A model generated the notes under the pieces. That model saw only the letters and a program-made list of their open reading frames with translations. It was not told the origin of the DNA and ran no database searches. Below, in pieces: positions 25,086 to 33,479 of a DNA stretch of 42,124 bases. Made by a program: the position numbers and the translations under genes. The stretch is from CAZSAT01 sp964604675 (GTDB taxonomy: Bacteria; Myxococcota_A; UBA796; CAJQPC01): assembly GCA_964604675.1 (NCBI GenBank), contig CAZSAT010000061.1:1-42124 (forward strand), in the 5' to 3' direction. The first letter of the stretch is position 1. The number at the start of each line of letters is the position of its first letter.

Positions 25086-25143
25086 GGGTGCAGGCTCCGG
25101 GGGATCAGATTGGGGACATCTGCCTAACGCGGGTGCGCGGACT

Positions 25144-25155
25144 GGCACGCGTGCC
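25144..25155. promoter_or_regulatory. 12-base perfect palindrome in the sodN/BMC divergent intergenic region
   Basis: GGCACGCGTGCC, fully self-complementary, lies 59 bases upstream of the sodN start and 27 bases upstream of the BMC-like start. A repressor or activator dimer could control one or both divergent genes from here. In DNA this rich in G and C a chance palindrome of this size is not rare, so the call is tentative. Confidence 0.35.
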
Positions 25156-25181
25156 GGGTTACAGCGTGGGCGGAGGGCCCC

Positions 25182-25829
25182 ATGAAGAGCGCGATCGACG
25201 TCCGCACCTTCACCTACATCGACATCCTCCAGCCGCAGACCGCCGGCTTTTTGGGCACCGTGTCCCAGGGCTTCCACCCCCTGGAGGGGCAGGCCTGCCT
25301 CTTCGTCGAGGTCTCGCCCGGCATGGACATCAACCAGGTGACCGACGTCGTGCTCAAGCGCACGAGCTGCAAGCCCGGCATGATGATCGTCGAGCGTCGG
25401 TACGGTGCCCTCGAGATCCACGACTTCGACCAGGGCCAGGTGCGCGCGGCGGGCGAAGCGATCCAGGAGGTGCTGCAGATCGACGCCGGCGACCGCCTGA
25501 AGCCGGTCATCGTCTCCGAGCAGATCATCAACGGTGTCACGGGCTACCACAGCCAGATCGTGAACCGGATGAGGCACGGGAACTTCATCCGGGAAGCGGA
25601 CACGCTCTACGTGCTCGAGACGCATCCGGCCGGCTACGCGGTGATCGCCGCGAACGAGGCCGAGAAGGCCGCGAACATCGACGTGCTGGAGTTCCGTTCG
25701 TTCGGCGCCTTCGGCCGCGTGTACCTCGGCGGCCGCGAAGAAGACATCCTGCAGGCGGCTGCAGCCGCCCGCAAGGTGCTCGAAGCCCTGGAAGGCCGAG
25801 ACAATCCGCAGGGTCAGAAGACCGGCTGA
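25182..25829 (+). CDS. Orphan BMC-domain (microcompartment shell-like) protein
   Basis: A 215-residue protein with two BMC-like halves, as in trimeric (BMC-T) shell proteins. The first half runs from about residue 15 (LQPQTAGFLGTVSQGF, KPGMMIVERRYGALEIHD, AAGEAIQEVLQ). The second is clearer at about 145-210 (HPAGYAVIAANEAEKAANID, LEFRSFGAFGRVYLGGRE, AAAAARKVLEAL). Known shell proteins form hexagonal tiles around enzyme compartments. Here no other shell, pentamer or encapsulated-enzyme gene occurs in 42 kb, so a different role is likely. ATG 25182 follows GGAGGG. The gene is divergent from sodN and 40 bases ahead of the kinase-receiver gene, which may be co-transcribed. Confidence 0.75.
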   Translation: MKSAIDVRTFTYIDILQPQTAGFLGTVSQGFHPLEGQACLFVEVSPGMDINQVTDVVLKRTSCKPGMMIVERRYGALEIHDFDQGQVRAAGEAIQEVLQIDAGDRLKPVIVSEQIINGVTGYHSQIVNRMRHGNFIREADTLYVLETHPAGYAVIAANEAEKAANIDVLEFRSFGAFGRVYLGGREEDILQAAAAARKVLEALEGRDNPQGQKTG

Positions 25830-25869
25830 GCGGACCGGCCGAGCGGACCGGACCGGGGGAGCAAGGCGC

Positions 25870-26871
25870 ATGTCCCATCGACTGCCACCACGGCTGGCGA
25901 GCGCGATCGCGCACAGCCTCGCCAACAGCCTGACGGTGATCCGAGGCGCTCTGGAGGTCGGTGCCCACGACCCGGAGGAGCTGCTCCAACACGTCGATGC
26001 CGCCGCTGCGGTGGGCTCGGCCATCGCCACCGGCTGGGGACTCGGCGACGACCCGGCGGTCCCTGTCGATGTCCGACGCGTGGCGATGATGGCCGCCCTC
26101 ACCATGTCGAGCGAGCTCTCGGGCCGTGCGACCCTGACCCTCGAGCAGGGTCCCGACCTGCCCGCGGTGGTCGCTCCGCAGGGGCGCGTGCTCCGGGCCT
26201 GCCTCGGCATGCTCCTCGCGCTGAGCGACGCGATCGAAGGAACCGACAAGCCCGTTCACATCGAGCTTCGGACCCATGGCGACATGACCACGGTCGTGAT
26301 CGATGCCCTCGTCGTTCACGACGGCACCCTCGACGTCGACGAGGTGACAGCGTCGCCCTGGCTCGGTGAAGCCGACACGATCGTGCAGACCCTGCGTGGC
26401 CGGTTCCGTGCACGGAACGACGGCGAAGAGCTGCGGCTCTCCATCCGGCTCGCGGTCGACAACGGCCTCGCCCCCCAGACCATCGACACCGATCAGGCCC
26501 GGCCGCGGGCCCTGGTGGTGGACGACCAGGGCTTCGTGTTGAAGGTGTTGTCCACCCTGCTGGTCGCGCTCGGCTGGGAGGCCGTGGCCGTCGGGTCCGT
26601 GGATCGGGCGCTCGAGGTGCTCGAAGACGACGAGGACTTCCAGCTCGTGCTCAGCGACCTCGTCATGCCCGGACGAGGTGGCGACGCCTTCTTCGAGATC
26701 CTGCACGAGCGGTGGCCGGAGCTCGCGCGACGCTTCGTGGTCTGCACGGGCGGCGCCACGACCATGGCGCGGGCTCGCTTCCTGAACGGCGTGCAGGTGC
26801 CGGTCCTCCGGAAGCCGGTGTCGCTCGCCGACCTTCGCCGCGTGCTCGGTGCGGCCGAGGGCAGCCCGTGA
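25870..26871 (+). CDS. Degenerate histidine-kinase-like protein fused to a receiver domain
   Basis: A 333-residue signalling protein. The N-terminus resembles a kinase dimerisation helix (AIAHSLANSLTVIRG, His15). The region that follows resembles a GHKL ATPase fold (GRVLRACLGMLLALSDAIEG) but lacks recognisable N-box asparagine and G-box glycine motifs, so ATP binding is doubtful. From about residue 210 comes a complete receiver: acidic pair Asp218-Asp219, phosphoacceptor Asp263 in LSDLVMPG, Thr293 and Lys315 in LRKPVS. There is no membrane segment or output domain. It may accept phosphate from another kinase. It follows the BMC-like gene by 40 bases. Confidence 0.75.
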   Translation: MSHRLPPRLASAIAHSLANSLTVIRGALEVGAHDPEELLQHVDAAAAVGSAIATGWGLGDDPAVPVDVRRVAMMAALTMSSELSGRATLTLEQGPDLPAVVAPQGRVLRACLGMLLALSDAIEGTDKPVHIELRTHGDMTTVVIDALVVHDGTLDVDEVTASPWLGEADTIVQTLRGRFRARNDGEELRLSIRLAVDNGLAPQTIDTDQARPRALVVDDQGFVLKVLSTLLVALGWEAVAVGSVDRALEVLEDDEDFQLVLSDLVMPGRGGDAFFEILHERWPELARRFVVCTGGATTMARARFLNGVQVPVLRKPVSLADLRRVLGAAEGSP

Positions 26872-28560
26872 TCAGAGTCCGTCGAGGTCGCCGCTCAGCA
26901 ACAACCAGCCCTCACCACCCTCCGAGAGGGTGATGTCGGTGGGCGTGAGCACCACGCCCTGCAAGGCCTCCAGGCCCGTGCTGGCGCCCAGGTCGAAGCT
27001 CGGCAGCGGGAAGCCGTCGACGTAGCCTTCGCTCACGCTGAGCACCACCGGCACCGTGACGCGCCCCAACGCGGCGAGCGAGGGTGCGCTCAAGCCCTCG
27101 GGCACCACGGGAACGCCCACGGTGAGGTCGAGCTCCGCTGTCTGCCACGCGAGGGTGACAGCGTCGTCCTCGATGACCAGATCCACCGGGCAGATCAGAC
27201 CGACGGCCAGCTGGATGAGGCTCCCGTCCGTGCGGTTCAGGTCGACCAGCAGCTCGCCGATTCCGAGCTCCGCGAGCTCCTCGCCATCGTTGAACTGCAG
27301 CACGGGGGGCAGGTCCATCGCGATGTCGACGCTCGTGATCGGGCCGAGCGGCGGCGGCACCTCGACCTCACCGAGGTCCTCGGCGCTGAGGCTGATCCCG
27401 GACATGGCTCCTGCACCCCAGAGCGCGAACAGGAACTGGTTTGCAAAGTCCTCGTCGGCAGCCAGGGCGAAGCGGGCGCCGTTGGCCAGGGGAAAGCTGG
27501 GCGCCGTGGTGTCCTTGTCCAGTGACCCAGCTCCATCGGGCCAGGCCCCCGAGGGCGCGGCGATCTGCCCGTGGAGGCTGAGCAGGATGCCTGCGTTGGA
27601 CACGTCGACGTCGGCCGCGGAGAGGGTGACCGACACCCCGCTGCCCAGGTCGAGGTCGAGGGCGAAGGCGTCCATGAGCCCGCTGATCAGGGACCCCAGG
27701 GTGTCCTGCAAGAGACCGGCGACCTGGTCCTCGATGAGCCCACGCGTCCAGTCCGCGACGTCGTCTTCGAAGGTGTCGGGGAACCAGTCGATGGAGATGG
27801 CGTAGCCCGACAGTCCGGCCGTGGTCTGCTCGGTGTCGACCGTCACCTGGCCACCCTGGCTCGACACCGCGAGCTCGCTGTAGATGGTGGCGCTCGACAT
27901 GGTCGCCTGCGCCGTGGTGCCGATCCAGTCGTACCAATCCACCCCGGTGACGTCCATGTCGACCACGATGTCGGTGAGCACGATGGTGGCGACCACCAGG
28001 TCCTCTTCGAGCTCGAGCTCCACGAAGGCGCCGGCCCAGGTGATGGACGTGGGGGTGATGGACGCGTACTCGGTCTTCTGCTGCAGGCCCTCGAAGCTGT
28101 CGGCGAGGCTGTCGTCGGAGAGCACCCCGCCCGCCAGGCTGCCGATGTCGTCGACCAGATCGGCCGAGAGCTGCGCTCGCAACGCCCTGGACAGCTGCTC
28201 GCCAGGAGCGTGGGTCGGTCCGGCATGGAACGACACGGTCTCGATGGCGGACTCCTGCGCCTCGTCCTCGGCGCGCACGTCGACGAGGTTGATCCCGTAG
28301 CGCTCGTAGAGCTGCACGTTGAAGCTGCCGTCGCCGGCGGCGGTGATCGGCTCGCCGTTGTACTCGACCTCGGCGATGGGCGAACCACCGTCGATGACCT
28401 GCCCCACGAGCTCGACCTGGCTCCTGCCCGTGAACGCAGCGCGGGCTGGCCGGGTCACGACGAGGGTGGGTGGACCGGTGGCTGCGCCCCCCGTGTCGTC
28501 GGGTGAGACGAGCTGGGAGTCGCTCCTTTGGCAGGCGGCGGCCAGGATCAGGGCGAGCAC
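26872..28560 (-). CDS. Large lipoprotein with Ig-like N-terminal domain
   Basis: A 562-residue exported lipoprotein of unknown function. GTG 28560 is forced, since an in-frame stop lies 12 bases upstream. The very short signal MLALILAAAC has a lipobox at Cys10 but no positive charge. Residues about 30-115 form an Ig-like or glucodextranase-B-like domain (TLVVTRPARAAFTGRSQVEL). The rest is an acidic, beta-rich and hydrophobic-patterned protein with long stretches such as WTRGLIEDQVAGLLQDTLGS, which could be amphipathic lipid-binding helices. The stop is directly adjacent to that of the convergent kinase-receiver gene. It follows another lipoprotein gene by 9 bases. Confidence 0.7.
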   Translation of the reverse strand: MLALILAAACQRSDSQLVSPDDTGGAATGPPTLVVTRPARAAFTGRSQVELVGQVIDGGSPIAEVEYNGEPITAAGDGSFNVQLYERYGINLVDVRAEDEAQESAIETVSFHAGPTHAPGEQLSRALRAQLSADLVDDIGSLAGGVLSDDSLADSFEGLQQKTEYASITPTSITWAGAFVELELEEDLVVATIVLTDIVVDMDVTGVDWYDWIGTTAQATMSSATIYSELAVSSQGGQVTVDTEQTTAGLSGYAISIDWFPDTFEDDVADWTRGLIEDQVAGLLQDTLGSLISGLMDAFALDLDLGSGVSVTLSAADVDVSNAGILLSLHGQIAAPSGAWPDGAGSLDKDTTAPSFPLANGARFALAADEDFANQFLFALWGAGAMSGISLSAEDLGEVEVPPPLGPITSVDIAMDLPPVLQFNDGEELAELGIGELLVDLNRTDGSLIQLAVGLICPVDLVIEDDAVTLAWQTAELDLTVGVPVVPEGLSAPSLAALGRVTVPVVLSVSEGYVDGFPLPSFDLGASTGLEALQGVVLTPTDITLSEGGEGWLLLSGDLDGL

Positions 28561-28569
28561 GCCGGCAGT

Positions 28570-29235
28570 CTAACCTTCGCAGCCTTCGGCCGCGTTGCTC
28601 TCGGCGACCTTCTCCAGCGTGACGTCGACCCCGTCCGCGGGGATTCCGGTCATGGTCACGCTCAGGCACGTGGTGCCGCCGTCGCTGCAGCTGCCGCAGG
28701 TCAGGCCAAGCGGCGCGATCAGGTCGTCGCAGACCGACTGGCCATCGTCACTGCCGAGGTAGGCGGCCGCCTGCTCCATGTCGATGGTGAGCCCCAGGCT
28801 CATGTCCTCGATGCTGTTGCCGTCGGCGGACAGCGCACCGCTCACCTCGAAGTCCTCCAAGGTGTAGTCGTCGCCATTGGCGTTGAAGCTCACGGTGTCG
28901 GGCCCGATGGCGATGTTGGTGCCGTCGAAGCTGCCTTGTGGCATGTCGAGGGTGCGCGCGCAGAGGTCCTGGGAGACGGGGTTCTCGTCCACGCCGAGGC
29001 CCAGCCGCATGTCGATCGTGTCGCCGGCCTGTGCGGTGATGCTGGTGAGGACCGGGGAGGTCAACACCGCGTCGATCGTGGCCGCGAGGTCCTCCGCACC
29101 CGCGACGTCGCCCTTGCCGAGGTCGACCTCGTAGGTCTTGCCGACGATCGAGTCGCCGGCGGCGCCCGTGTCGAGCTTCTCGCCCGTGCAGGCGGTGAGG
29201 GTGGCGATCATCAGGACGAGGGCGTGGGCGCGCAT
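28570..29235 (-). CDS. Lipoprotein of unknown function
   Basis: A 221-residue exported lipoprotein: MRAHALVLMIATLTAC has a charged start and lipobox Cys16. The mature part is acidic and beta-rich with several cysteines near the C-terminus (CDDLIAPLGLTCGSCSDGGT) that may pair. No family was recognised. ATG 29235 follows GGAGCA. It leads directly into the larger lipoprotein gene, so the two probably form an operon and possibly a complex. It is divergent from the Rieske cluster with 78 bases between the starts. Confidence 0.7.
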   Translation of the reverse strand: MRAHALVLMIATLTACTGEKLDTGAAGDSIVGKTYEVDLGKGDVAGAEDLAATIDAVLTSPVLTSITAQAGDTIDMRLGLGVDENPVSQDLCARTLDMPQGSFDGTNIAIGPDTVSFNANGDDYTLEDFEVSGALSADGNSIEDMSLGLTIDMEQAAAYLGSDDGQSVCDDLIAPLGLTCGSCSDGGTTCLSVTMTGIPADGVDVTLEKVAESNAAEGCEG

Positions 29236-29313
29236 GGTCTGCTCCGGGTTGCCACGAGCCTATCGTCGGGTTCTCGCACGGCAAGGGTTAGACTGGCCCT
29301 CTCCGGAGGCCCC

Positions 29314-30381
29314 ATGAGCGAGCTGGTCCCCACCCGTGGCGTGCGCCAGACCCGGGTGTTCAACAGCCGCGAGCGCGTCGTCGAGGGGTGGTACTGGCTG
29401 CTCCCCTCCGCCGATCTCCGGCGTGGCGAGGTGAAGCCGGTCGAGGTGATCGGCAAGCAGCTCGCGGTGTGGCGCGGGCGTGACGACGGCGTGGTGCGGG
29501 TCATGGACGCCCACTGCCCCCACATGGGTGCCCACCTCGCTGAAGGACGGGTGGAGGGCGACACCGTGAGGTGCTTCTTCCACCACTGGAAGATGGACGG
29601 CTCCGGGGAGGTGGTCGACATCCCCTGCCTCGAGAAGCCCGTCGCTGCGCGGGTCGGAACGTGGCCCGCTGCCGAGAAATACGGCCTGATCTGGGTCTGG
29701 ACCGGCGAGGAGGCGCGCCTGCCCGTTCCCTACATCCCGGAGATCGGCGAGGACACACCGGTCGACGCCCAGGTGGCGGTGCAGTTCGAGAAGGGCTGCC
29801 ACCCCAACGTCGTGATGGTCAACGCCATCGACGAGCAGCACTTCGACTCCGTGCACAACCTGCCGGTGGACCTCCACTTCGCGATCGACACCGTGCGCGA
29901 GAACTGCATCCGTTTCGACAACACCACGCCGCTCCCGGACAGGCTGGGGTGGTTGCGGCGCTTCTACAAGAAGGCCCTGACCTACCGGATGGTGTACTGG
30001 AACGGCTCGACGGGTTCGGTCACGGTCGGGCCGGACTTCTGGCACTTCCACGTCGTCTTCGCGCTCCGGCTCACCGATCGCGGCACCTGCGAAGGCATCA
30101 CGCTCCCCGTCACCGCCGGTCGCGCCGGCATCACCGGCTGGCTGCTGAACCGCGTCGCTCTGCTCCTGAGCCGCATGGTCGCGGGGTACTTCGCCGTGGG
30201 CGACACCAAGGTCTTCGAGACCATGAAGTGGGACTTCGCCACGCCGATCAAGCCCGATCGCTCGATCATCCACTTCATCCAGCACCTCGAGGGCCAGCGG
30301 ACCGTCACGTGGGGCGACTGGAAGTCCGAGGAGCCGGTGCCCGACGAGGCCGCCCCGGAGGCCAGCGCGTGGGCACGCTGA
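29314..30381 (+). CDS. Rieske non-heme iron oxygenase 1
   Basis: First gene of the thirteen-gene cluster. The Rieske 2Fe-2S ligands are Cys68-x-His70 and Cys87-x2-His90 in AHCPHMGAHL and RCFFHHW. The catalytic mononuclear iron site is Asp173-x2-His176-x4-His181 in NAIDEQHFDSVH. The order and spacing resemble the KshA/DAF-36-type Rieske monooxygenases that act on steroids and similar hydrophobic substrates, but the substrate here is not known. A hydrophobic stretch (GWLLNRVALLLSRMVAGYFA) near residue 270 may contact membrane. ATG 29314 follows GGAGG. At 355 residues the length is normal. The 3' end overlaps the next gene by 13 bases. Confidence 0.9.
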   Translation: MSELVPTRGVRQTRVFNSRERVVEGWYWLLPSADLRRGEVKPVEVIGKQLAVWRGRDDGVVRVMDAHCPHMGAHLAEGRVEGDTVRCFFHHWKMDGSGEVVDIPCLEKPVAARVGTWPAAEKYGLIWVWTGEEARLPVPYIPEIGEDTPVDAQVAVQFEKGCHPNVVMVNAIDEQHFDSVHNLPVDLHFAIDTVRENCIRFDNTTPLPDRLGWLRRFYKKALTYRMVYWNGSTGSVTVGPDFWHFHVVFALRLTDRGTCEGITLPVTAGRAGITGWLLNRVALLLSRMVAGYFAVGDTKVFETMKWDFATPIKPDRSIIHFIQHLEGQRTVTWGDWKSEEPVPDEAAPEASAWAR

Positions 30382-31127
30382 GCGCGCGAATCGTCGGGGT
30401 CGACGGCCTCCTTCAGGCCGAGCGGGCGCGCATGTTCGCCCTGATGGACCGCTACTACGACTCGGTCGATCCCGCGCGCTTCCACGCGGACCTCGCCAAC
30501 AAGGACAGCGTGATCCTCTTGGAGGACGCGGGCCTGATCCAGGGCTTCTCCACCCTGCGCACCCTGACCTTCGAGGCCGGTGGCCGGACCCACCGCGGCA
30601 TCTTCTCGGGCGACACCGTGGTCGATCGACCCTACTGGGGCCAGCGTGTGCTGGGGCGGGCCTTCCTGATGCACCTGCTCAGGGAGAAGGCGCGACGACC
30701 GCTGTCGCCGCTCTGGTGGCTCTTGATCACCAAGGGCTACAAGACCTACCTGTTGATGGCCAACAACTTCGGCGAGCACTGGCCGCGCTACGAACGCGCC
30801 ACGCCGCCTCTGCAACAGAGCCTGGTGGACGGCTTTGCCAGCCAGATGTTCGGCGACGACTACCGGGGAGAGCGTGGCCTGATCGTGCACGAAGAGAGCC
30901 TTGGGCAGCTCAAGGCGGGCATCGCCGATCCCCTGCCGGACGCGGTCGACCGCTTGCCGCGCGTCGCCTTCTTCCTCGAGCGCAACCCCGGCTGGGCCGA
31001 GGGCCACGAGCTGGCGTGCATCGCGCGCATGACCTGGGGCATGCCCCTGAAGTACGTCCTGAAGGCGTGGTGGAAGCTGTCCCGGCCGCTCCGTCGTCGT
31101 CCCCGCATCGCGCGAGAGCGCGTGTGA
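30369..31127 (+). CDS. GNAT-like acyltransferase-like protein
   Basis: A 252-residue soluble protein. The N-terminal half has features of the GNAT fold: a basic-aromatic start, KDSVILLEDAGLIQGFSTLR (strands), then GIFSGDTVVDRPYWGQRVLG where a substrate-binding strand and the acyl-CoA loop would sit. The canonical RGxGxG loop is not clear, so the assignment is tentative. The C-terminal half is helical and basic (LKYVLKAWWKLSRPLRRRPR). GTG 30369 overlaps the Rieske gene. Inferred role is acyl transfer in the same pathway. Confidence 0.5.
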   Translation: MGTLSARIVGVDGLLQAERARMFALMDRYYDSVDPARFHADLANKDSVILLEDAGLIQGFSTLRTLTFEAGGRTHRGIFSGDTVVDRPYWGQRVLGRAFLMHLLREKARRPLSPLWWLLITKGYKTYLLMANNFGEHWPRYERATPPLQQSLVDGFASQMFGDDYRGERGLIVHEESLGQLKAGIADPLPDAVDRLPRVAFFLERNPGWAEGHELACIARMTWGMPLKYVLKAWWKLSRPLRRRPRIARERV

Positions 31128-32002
31128 AGCTCCGTCTGGACACCGGCCTCGACCTGCCGCCGCTCCCGCGCGAGGACCGGCTGAACACGGTGGTCGGCGG
31201 CGCCTTGAACAAGCTGGGGGTGCACGCATCCAGCGGGGCCATGGTGTGGCCAGCAAGCTTCTTCGGGCTCGACCAGGTCGACCCCTTCGTCCAAGCCGCG
31301 CCCGACGCGCAAGCGCGGATCCTGGAGCGGTGCAGCCTGCAGCTGGTCGAAGAGGCCTGGTTCATCGAACGCGCCGGCATGGCGTTCTCGTCGCGCATGT
31401 GCCTCGAAGCGCGCACCCTGGAGGAGCGGCAGCTGTACGCCTGCTTTGCCGCCGACGAAGCAGCGCACACGGCGATGGTGCGTGGGCACCTCCCGGCAGG
31501 GGGCGCGAACGCGGCGCCGTCCGGCTTCCACCGCTACCTGGCGGAGCTCATCGAGGACGCGGGCCGCAGCACGCTGATCGCCGTGGTGCAGGTGGCACTC
31601 GAAGGCTGGGGCCTCACCCACTACCGCAGGCTGGCGGGCGCCTGCCCTCACCCGGGCTTCCGGGCGGCCCTCGCCACCATCTTGAAGGACGAGGCGCGCC
31701 ACCATGCGAGCGGCGTGATGCTGTGCGCCCGCCAGGACCTCTCTGGAGTCAACGGCGACGAGGCGGTCGACTTCCTGGCGCGGATGCTCGACATGGTCCG
31801 AGCGGGACCCGTGGCCGTGATGGAGGAGCTCGACCGCGAGCTGGGCATCGGCTCCACCCACCCCGGCGTGTTGCGGGAGCTCCAAGCCGGCCGGCAGGTG
31901 CGCGAGCGCCTGGCCTTGCTGCACTGCCTGCTCCGGGGAGCGGTCCCGAGCGAGCTGTTGCGCCGTCTGTCGGACCGCTTCGAGCCGCCGGCCGCGGCGT
32001 GA
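31124..32002 (+). CDS. Ferritin-like diiron protein 1
   Basis: A 292-residue helical protein with the carboxylate-bridged diiron pattern. A first ligand helix has Glu76/Glu77 and Glu82 (LVEEAWFIER). The second has Glu112-x2-His115 (AADEAAHTAM), the third Glu160 (VALEGWGLTHY) and the fourth Glu190-x2-His193 (ILKDEARHHASG). This fits E, ExxH, E, ExxH of ferritin-like oxygenases and oxidases. The substrate is unknown. GTG 31124 overlaps the previous stop (GTGTGA). Such enzymes take electrons from a ferredoxin, and one lies two genes downstream. Confidence 0.8.
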   Translation: MKLRLDTGLDLPPLPREDRLNTVVGGALNKLGVHASSGAMVWPASFFGLDQVDPFVQAAPDAQARILERCSLQLVEEAWFIERAGMAFSSRMCLEARTLEERQLYACFAADEAAHTAMVRGHLPAGGANAAPSGFHRYLAELIEDAGRSTLIAVVQVALEGWGLTHYRRLAGACPHPGFRAALATILKDEARHHASGVMLCARQDLSGVNGDEAVDFLARMLDMVRAGPVAVMEELDRELGIGSTHPGVLRELQAGRQVRERLALLHCLLRGAVPSELLRRLSDRFEPPAAA

Positions 32003-33171
32003 GCTTCGATCCTCACCCGATCCGGGACGATGCCCGCACCCAGCGCCGAGTGGCGATCAACCACCGTCGCAACAAGGCGCAGGACCACACCGTCCTGTTG
32101 GACGAGGCCGCGAGCGCCTTCCGATACGCCGACCACGCCCAGTCCTGGTGGAACCCCGAGGAGCTGTCGCTGCTCCACGGCACGCCGGTCTGGGACGGCG
32201 CCAGCGAGCACCAGCGGCGCCTGCTGAACCAGCTCTTCTGGGTCGCCTATTACAGCCAGATCGTCTCGGCCGAGGTCGCCACGATCTTCTTCAACCAGAC
32301 CAGCGCCGCAGGGCTGTATGGCCTGGAGGACTTCCGGGCCATCTGCGACATGCTGGACCTCGAGTCGAGCCAGGAACGCGCGCACATCGCCGCCTTCAAG
32401 CAGGTGGGCGACGCGGTGGAGGAGGCGCTGTTCGGCCGACGTGTGTTCACCTGGCCGATGCGTGGGCCCTACGCCCAGACGATGATCTTCCCCGACAGCG
32501 GCCGCCTGCGCGACGCGTGGAAGAGCCTGCAGCTCCGGACCTTCGGCCTGCTCTCCAGCGGCAACGCCTTCATCGCGTCGCAGTACTTCACGGTCCGCGG
32601 CCTGCGCACCCTGAACGGCAAGATGGTGCAGCAGCAACTCGGGGCGTTGACCGCGAAGGCGCGCGACAAGGGCAGCACGCCGCTGCCGAGCCAGATCAGC
32701 TGGTTCCACTTCCAGGACGAGAGCTTCCACTTCAACAGCTCGACGATCCTCGGCAAGGAGGTCGTGAAGAGCCTCCGGCCGCCCACCGGCTTCGAGCGCA
32801 TGGTGGCCAACCTCGGCATCAGCGGCTGCCAGCGCGATCACCGGAACGTCTCCGTGGTGTGCCGCGGCCTGTTCTGGCACGAGCCGGCCACCTTCCAGGC
32901 GGTGTTCTCCGTGCTCACCAGCCCCCACTTCGGCCTCGACCGCGCCGGGGCCATCGACCTGATGACGAAGACCTTCTGCGAGGAGAACGCGGGCGTCGAC
33001 GCGGCCTTCGTGCTCCACCGGAAGGCCGTGGAGAGCTACCGCAGCTACCTCGCCGATCTCGATCACGTGAGCGAGGCCAACCGGTCGCTGTCGATCATGG
33101 CGAGCTCTACGCAGGGCCAGTACCTCGCCCGGAACCGCCGCGCGCTCGCACGCTTCGTGCCCGATGCCTGA
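31999..33171 (+). CDS. Ferritin-like diiron protein 2
   Basis: A 390-residue protein with a second, differently spaced diiron pattern: Glu92 (SAEVATIFFNQ), Glu126-x2-His129 (SSQERAHIAAFK) and Glu241-x2-His244 (FQDESFHFNS). It resembles AurF-type N-oxygenases in order of motifs, but is not closely matched to them by eye. Other helices between about 130 and 240 would complete the four-helix bundle. GTG 31999 overlaps the preceding TGA (GTGA). A second diiron enzyme directly after the first suggests two separate oxidation steps or a heteromeric complex. Confidence 0.7.
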   Translation: MSFDPHPIRDDARTQRRVAINHRRNKAQDHTVLLDEAASAFRYADHAQSWWNPEELSLLHGTPVWDGASEHQRRLLNQLFWVAYYSQIVSAEVATIFFNQTSAAGLYGLEDFRAICDMLDLESSQERAHIAAFKQVGDAVEEALFGRRVFTWPMRGPYAQTMIFPDSGRLRDAWKSLQLRTFGLLSSGNAFIASQYFTVRGLRTLNGKMVQQQLGALTAKARDKGSTPLPSQISWFHFQDESFHFNSSTILGKEVVKSLRPPTGFERMVANLGISGCQRDHRNVSVVCRGLFWHEPATFQAVFSVLTSPHFGLDRAGAIDLMTKTFCEENAGVDAAFVLHRKAVESYRSYLADLDHVSEANRSLSIMASSTQGQYLARNRRALARFVPDA

Positions 33172-33479
33172 GGTCCGCTTCCCCGGTACCGCGTTCTGTC
33201 CGGTCGAGGTGGGGTGGGCTGGTGCCGCTGCTCGTGCCGGCCGACGACGAGCTGAGCTTCCACCTCGACGCCGAGAACTCGCCCATTCTCTTCGGCTGCC
33301 GCACGGGCATCTGCGCCACCTGCCTGTCCGACGTCGTCGACGGCGAGGTGCCCCCAGCCGACCAGGACGAGCTCGAGATCCTGGAGCTCCACGCCCCCGA
33401 TCAGCCCCGGGCGCGGCTCGCCTGCCAGCTGAAGCTCCGCGGCCCCGTGGCGCTTCGCCACCTCGGGGGTTCGGCGTGA
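33164..33479 (+). CDS. 2Fe-2S ferredoxin, one-base frameshift near the N-terminus
   Basis: Plant-type ferredoxin that would pass electrons to the neighbouring oxygenases. The cluster ligands are in GCRTGICATCLS plus LACQ (Cys45, Cys50, Cys53, Cys87). The N-terminus (ATG 33164, MPEVRFPGTAFCPVEV) and the rest (PLLVPADDELSFHLDAENSP) are in different frames. The shift is at the GGGG run 33211-33214: deleting one G restores VEVGGLVPLLVPADD. The interval is 316 bases, one more than a whole number of codons. It is either a sequencing error or a damaged gene. An internal GTG at 33220 might still make a shortened protein with all four cysteines. The start overlaps the diiron gene and the end overlaps Rieske 2. 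Confidence 0.85.

Noticed and set aside
29236..29313. Promoter search upstream of the oxygenase cluster
   Set aside because: TTGCCA and nearby TATCGT can be found, but the spacing and match are weak, so no promoter is called.
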